Part shown: in pieces, positions 60,357-64,000 of the stretch
Position numbering within the stretch: the first letter of the stretch is position 1
How the letters are laid out: each line of letters begins with the position of its first letter
Source: Streptomyces genisteinicus
Lineage (GTDB): Bacteria; Actinomycetota; Actinomycetes; Streptomycetales; Streptomycetaceae
Assembly (NCBI RefSeq): GCF_014489615.1
Contig: NZ_CP060825.1
Span: 7,424,001 to 7,488,000, forward strand
DNA length: 64,000 bases
Direction: 5' to 3'
Translations under genes and position numbers: made by a program
The notes under the pieces: generated by a model
The model's database searches: none
The model's input: only the letters and a program-made list of their open reading frames with translations
What the model was told of the DNA's origin: nothing

Positions 60357-61652
60357 ATGACCACCACGACCACACCGACCGAGTCGCCGGCGGCACCGCC
60401 GGCCGAGCCCGGCGCCGGCGCGGTGCTGCTGCACGGACTGCGCACCAACATGCGCCAGTACGGCATGCTCTTCGCGCTGGCGCTCATCGTGCTGCTCTTC
60501 GGTTTCTGGACCGACGGCGCGCTGCTGCGGCCCGGCAACATCTCCAACCTGCTCCAGCAGAACGGCTACATCCTCATCCTGGCCATGGGCATGATGATCG
60601 TCATCATCGCCGGTCACATCGACCTCTCCGTCGGATCGGTCGCCGCGTTCGTCGGCGCGATATCGGCCGTGATGATGATCGAACACGATCTGCCCTGGGG
60701 CGTCGCGCTCGCCGTCTCACTCGTCATCGGCGCCCTCGCGGGGGCCTGGCAGGGCTTCTTCATCGCCTATCTGGGCATCCCGTCCTTCATCGTCACCCTC
60801 GCCGGGATGCTGCTCTTCCGCGGTCTGACGCAGATCACCCTCGAAGGCCAGTCGCTCTCGCCGTTCCCCGGGGGTTTCCAGAACATCGCCAAGGGCGTCG
60901 TCCCGGAGGCGGGTCCGGCGTGGAGCATCCCCCTGCCGTTCACCCTCCACCTCGACCTCGGCTTCGTCGAACTGCGCACCGACGTCATCGGCCCGTACCA
61001 CAACCCGACCCTGCTCATCGGCCTCGTGGTCGTCGCCCTGCTCGTCGTGCGCGAGGTGCGCGACCGGCGCCGGCAGCGGGCCTACGAACTGGAGGTGCTG
61101 CCCCGCGGCATCTGGCTGCTCAAGTGCGTGGCGATGGTCGCGGCCGTCGCGGCCTTCACCCTCACCCTGGCGAGCTGGCACGGCATGCCCGTGATCATGC
61201 TGATCGTCTGCGGACTGCTGCTGGTGCTCGGCCACGTCATGCGCAACGCGGTCGTGGGACGCCACGTCTACGCGCTCGGCGGCAACAAGGCGGCGGCCAG
61301 GCTGTCCGGCGTCAAGGACAAGCGCGTCACCTTCCTGGTCTTCGTCAACATGGGCGTCCTCGCGGCCCTCGCCGGATGCGTGTTCGCGGCCCGGCTCAAC
61401 TCCGGTACGCCGCAGGCCGGCCTCAACTTCGAACTGGAGGCCATCGCCGCGGCGTTCATCGGCGGCGCCTCCATGAGCGGCGGCGTCGGCACCGTCCTCG
61501 GCGCCATCATCGGCGGGCTGGTCCTCGGCGTCCTCAACAACGGCATGAACCTGGTCGGCATCGGCACCGACTGGCAGCAGGTCATCAAGGGACTGGTGCT
61601 GCTGGCGGCGGTCGGGGTGGACGTGTGGAACAAGCGCAGGGCCGGTTCGTAG
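60357..61652 (+). CDS. mmsB: Sugar ABC transporter permease (MmsB/GguB)
   Basis: 431 aa, ATG 60357, six bp after the ATPase stop. About ten membrane segments; the family block GHIDLSVGSVAAFVGAISAV and GIPSFIVTLAGMLLFRGL are present, and KAARLSGV-like KAAARLSGVKDKRV near the cytoplasmic loop. Completes the importer. Followed by a 9-bp hairpin. Confidence 0.94.
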   Translation: MTTTTTPTESPAAPPAEPGAGAVLLHGLRTNMRQYGMLFALALIVLLFGFWTDGALLRPGNISNLLQQNGYILILAMGMMIVIIAGHIDLSVGSVAAFVGAISAVMMIEHDLPWGVALAVSLVIGALAGAWQGFFIAYLGIPSFIVTLAGMLLFRGLTQITLEGQSLSPFPGGFQNIAKGVVPEAGPAWSIPLPFTLHLDLGFVELRTDVIGPYHNPTLLIGLVVVALLVVREVRDRRRQRAYELEVLPRGIWLLKCVAMVAAVAAFTLTLASWHGMPVIMLIVCGLLLVLGHVMRNAVVGRHVYALGGNKAAARLSGVKDKRVTFLVFVNMGVLAALAGCVFAARLNSGTPQAGLNFELEAIAAAFIGGASMSGGVGTVLGAIIGGLVLGVLNNGMNLVGIGTDWQQVIKGLVLLAAVGVDVWNKRRAGS

Positions 61653-61666
61653 GGCGCGGGAGCCGG

Positions 61667-61690
61667 GGGCGGGCGCCCGTCCGCCCGCCC
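61667..61690 (+). terminator. Terminator of the ChvE-MmsAB operon
   Basis: GGGCGGGCG (61667-61675) pairs with CGCCCGCCC (61682-61690), 6-nt loop. Confidence 0.7.
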
Positions 61691-61824
61691 GCACGCCCGA
61701 ACCGTGCGTCACGCGGGTCGCCTTGCACCCGGGGCGGCGCCCGCGTGCCCCCTCGGGGGCGGGGGAGTGGTGCACCATGGCTGTACGACGATGCGACCCA
61801 CCGCACAGCCTCCCTGGGGGATCG

Positions 61825-62664
61825 ATGCGCACCTGGCTCCCGACCCGGCTCCTCGGCCTGACCGCCGCCACGCTTCTCGTCCTCACCGCGTGCTCCGGCA
61901 CCGACGCCTCCGGCGACACCGCGGGCTCCCCGACGACCCGGGCGCCGGCCACACCGACCGGGACCGCCGCGCCGTCGCCCGCGCCCACCGCGGACGACGG
62001 CGCGCCCGCCAGCCCGTCCGCGTCCCCGGCGCCCAGCGGCCGGGACGCGCCGCTGCCCGGATTCCCGGGACTCCAGCCGCTGTGGCCGTTCGCCACCCTC
62101 GCCGAGGCCGGGACCTGGGAGCGCGCCTTCCGCGACGGCGGCGGCCGGCCCTGGCACCGCGACCCGGTGCAGACCGCGCTCTCCTTCACCCAGGGCTACC
62201 TCGGCTTCGCCGGGATCGACCGGGTCACCTCCCGGGACATCGGAGCCCGGCAGGCCCGTATCGGCGTCGGCGCGAGCGCGTCCGAGGGCACGGGGACGGC
62301 GGCCGTGATCCACCTGGTGCGCTACGGCACCGGTGCCGACGCGCCCTGGGAGGTCGTCGGCACCGACGACGCGGACTTCTCCCTGACCACCCCCTCCTAC
62401 GGCTCGTCGGCCGGTTCACCGCTGCGGGCGGGCGGCCGGATCACGGGCGTCGACGAGTCCGTCCGGGTGGACGTCCGCCAGCCCTCGTCCGAACAGGCGC
62501 TCGGCTCCACCTGCTGCCTCTCCGCGGGCGGGAAGAACCGGCCCTGGACGTCGTCGGTCACCTTCACCGGCGCCACCGACCCGGTCCTGACCGTGGTCGC
62601 CTCGACGGGCGGCCACGTCGCGGAGGTCGAGCGCTTCACGGTGACCGCCGTGCGCACCGGCTGA
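61825..62664 (+). CDS. Uncharacterised lipoprotein
   Basis: 279 aa, ATG 61825 with GGGGGA. Signal with lipobox VLTAC, a disordered Thr/Pro/Ala/Ser stretch (about 25-85), then a folded part with LQPLWPFATLAEAGTWERAF and WHRDPVQTALSFTQGYLGF, and a C-terminal beta domain carrying a vicinal Cys pair (STCCLS). The C-terminus looks immunoglobulin-like, as in Gmad2-type domains, but I cannot confirm it. Function unknown. Confidence 0.82.
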   Translation: MRTWLPTRLLGLTAATLLVLTACSGTDASGDTAGSPTTRAPATPTGTAAPSPAPTADDGAPASPSASPAPSGRDAPLPGFPGLQPLWPFATLAEAGTWERAFRDGGGRPWHRDPVQTALSFTQGYLGFAGIDRVTSRDIGARQARIGVGASASEGTGTAAVIHLVRYGTGADAPWEVVGTDDADFSLTTPSYGSSAGSPLRAGGRITGVDESVRVDVRQPSSEQALGSTCCLSAGGKNRPWTSSVTFTGATDPVLTVVASTGGHVAEVERFTVTAVRTG

Positions 62665-62682
62665 GGCCGCGCCCGCGCGGCC
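62665..62682 (+). terminator. Hairpin directly after the lipoprotein stop
   Basis: GGCCGCGC and GCGCGGCC face each other across two bases; the actual loop will be a little larger. Confidence 0.45.
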
Positions 62683-62690
62683 GCCGGCCC

Positions 62691-63008
62691 GGCCTCCGGG
62701 CGTTCGTGGCCCGTCGGCGCGGCGTCCCGGCGGCCGGAGGCCACCGCCTCGGAGCGGACGGGGCCCGTAGCCGACGGGCCCCGGAGGCGACGGGGGCCGA
62801 ACCGGCCGCGTGCGCACAGGGGCGGTCGGAGCCAGGGGCCGCGCGCGCCGGCCTCCGGGCGTTCGTGGCCCGTCGGCACGGCGTCCCGGCGCCGTGAGCA
62901 GACCGTGCCTGGGAGCGGTCGGGGCCGGAAGCCGACCGCTCCCGGAGCCGACGGGGCCGTACCTGCCACGTCCTCACGGGGGCGGTCCGGGCCGTGCGCG
63001 CACGGCCC
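62691..63008. repeat. Tandem duplication, 159-bp period
   Basis: Units 62691-62849 and 62850-63008. The first 40 bp are nearly identical (GGCCTCCGGGCGTTCGTGGC at both starts); the rest aligns with scattered changes. Each unit carries a perfect hairpin at the same place: CGGGGCCCGT/ACGGGCCCCG at 62759-62783 and GGGAGCGGTCGG/CCGACCGCTCCC at 62911-62943. No gene seen in the 437-bp gap. Confidence 0.8.
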
Positions 63009-63088
63009 GGACCCCACCGGCAGACGGCCGCGCCACCGCCCCGCGCAGGCCCCGCGCGCTGATCCACGGCCTGTCACCACAGTGCCCT

Positions 63089-63094
63089 TAGGCT
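63089..63094 (+). promoter_or_regulatory. Candidate -10 for a leaderless MFS transcript
   Basis: TAGGCT ends seven bases before the ATG at 63102, so transcription would start at or next to the A of ATG. There is no ribosome site. No clear -35. Confidence 0.35.
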
Positions 63095-63101
63095 GCGCCG
63101 C

Positions 63102-64000
63102 ATGAGCCGAAGCGCCCCGCGTGCCAGGACCGTCCCCGCCTCCCGCCGACGCCCCGGGTACCTCGCGGCCGCCGCCGTCTTCGCCGCGGGAATGGCGGGC
63201 ACCACGCTCCCCACCCCGCTCTACGGGCTCTACCGCGACGAGCTCGGCTTCTCGGAGCTGACCGTCACGCTCGTCTTCGCCACCTACGCGATCGGTGTCA
63301 TCCTCACCCTCCTGCTGGCCGGCAACCACTCCGACCGGGCGGGCCGCCGCCCCGTCCTGCTCTGTGCACTGGCGTTCGCCGCGGCCAGCGCCGTCTGCTT
63401 CCTCCTCGAGGACGGGCTGCCGCTCCTCTACGCGGGCCGGCTGCTCTCCGGCTTCTCGGCCGGGCTGCTCAGCGGGGCCGGGACCGTCACCGTCCTGGAG
63501 CTCGCGCCCGCCGGACGCCGCTCGCGAGCGGGCTTCGCCGCGACGGCGGCGAACATGGGTGGCCTCGGCTGCGGACCCCTGCTCGCCGGTCTCCTCGCCG
63601 AGTACGCCCCCTGGCCGCTGACCCTGCCCTTCCTCGTGCACCTGGCCCTGCTGGCCGTCGCCGCGGCCGTCGTGCTGGCCCTGCCGGAGCCGGTCGGGGG
63701 AGCGCGTGCCGGGGCCCGGCTCGAGCCCCAGGGCCTCTACGTGCCGCCGCAGGTCAGAGGTGTCTTCGCCCCGGCCGCCCTCGCCGCCTTCGCCGGTTTC
63801 AGCCTGCTCGGGCTGTTCACCGCCGTCGCGCCGAGCTTCCTCGCCGAGACGCTGGGCGAGAAGAACCTCGCCGTCAGCGGAGCCGTCGTCTTCGCCGTCT
63901 TCCTGGCCTCGACCGCCGGGCAGGCGTGCACCGGACGCTTCCGGCCGCGTGCCGCGCTGCCCCTCGGGTGCCTGGTGCTGGTCGCCGGACTCCTGCTGGT
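63102..64000 (+). CDS. MFS transporter (partial, C-terminus off the window)
   Basis: ATG 63102; 299 codons present. Basic N-terminus (RTVPASRRRPG), then at least eight hydrophobic segments. MFS motif A between helices 2 and 3 is GNHSDRAGRRPVLL, and helix 4-5 carries RLLSGFSAGLLSGAGT. Drug/sugar efflux-type MFS by general look; substrate unknown. The frame remains open to the window end. Confidence 0.9.
   Translation, partial: MSRSAPRARTVPASRRRPGYLAAAAVFAAGMAGTTLPTPLYGLYRDELGFSELTVTLVFATYAIGVILTLLLAGNHSDRAGRRPVLLCALAFAAASAVCFLLEDGLPLLYAGRLLSGFSAGLLSGAGTVTVLELAPAGRRSRAGFAATAANMGGLGCGPLLAGLLAEYAPWPLTLPFLVHLALLAVAAAVVLALPEPVGGARAGARLEPQGLYVPPQVRGVFAPAALAAFAGFSLLGLFTAVAPSFLAETLGEKNLAVSGAVVFAVFLASTAGQACTGRFRPRAALPLGCLVLVAGLLL

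Noticed and set aside
1..64000. tRNA, rRNA or prophage/integrase signatures
   Set aside because: I looked for T-arm-like GGTTCGA contexts and integrase or transposase motifs; the few GGTTCGA hits lie inside coding genes with no cloverleaf around them.

Overview
The window looks like chromosomal DNA of a Streptomyces or a very close relative. It is extremely GC-rich, codons end almost always in G or C, and several genes start with GTG. It encodes a WhiB-like protein, SpoIIE-type phosphatases with anti-sigma ATPase domains, a Lys/Ala-tailed Ku, a class F sortase, and sugar ABC transporters that lack their own ATPase, as in MsiK-dependent streptomycetes. I saw no tRNA, rRNA, CRISPR array, transposase or prophage gene. 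Both edges cut genes: an ABC permease on the left and an MFS transporter on the right.

Layout. 1-4.5 kb: a sugar ABC operon (two permeases and a binding lipoprotein) divergent from a ROK regulator. 4.5-8.5 kb: an HSL-type esterase, a saccharopine-dehydrogenase-like reductase divergent from a TetR regulator, and a nucleoside deaminase. 9.2-11.2 kb: an EF-G paralogue behind a 640-bp leader region. 11.4-15.5 kb: the fructose PTS operon fruR-fruK-fruA. 15.8-22.9 kb: a WhiB-like protein, a PPK2 polyphosphate kinase, a pair of SpoIIE-type proteins (one with intact metal ligands, one without) and small proteins. 23-24.3 kb: a cytochrome P450.

24.6-42.7 kb is a carbohydrate island that reads as pectin rhamnogalacturonan-I use. 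A LacI-controlled ABC transporter is divergent from a GH42 beta-galactosidase and a secreted GH53 endo-galactanase, which fits galactan side chains. Next come a second ABC transporter, a YesL-like membrane protein, a large Tat-exported YetA/PcRGLX-like protein, a DUF6807 (PmoA-like) protein and a Gfo/Idh/MocA oxidoreductase, which fits the RG-I backbone. The second transporter operon and the oxidoreductase share a 12-bp operator sequence. 42.8-46.3 kb: two tandem GntR paralogues face a secreted CBM3-GH16 enzyme across striking palindromes.

46.4-55.8 kb is mixed housekeeping: a methyltransferase, an AraC/GyrI regulator, Ku, a double IclR regulator, a UspA protein, an ArsB/NhaD-like transporter, an aldo-keto reductase, two tiny zinc-ribbon proteins and a paired SMR transporter. 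Between Ku and the IclR gene lies what I read as a deleted, frameshifted remnant of a CoA-transferase subunit A gene (pcaI-like). The regulator and its operator remain although the target is gone. 56-64 kb: a secreted protein with a class F sortase, a complete ChvE-MmsA-MmsB-type sugar ABC operon, a lipoprotein and a partial MFS transporter. Several gene-less gaps hold tandem repeats (14, 19, 21, 52, about 60 and 159 bp periods) and long perfect hairpins at gene ends.
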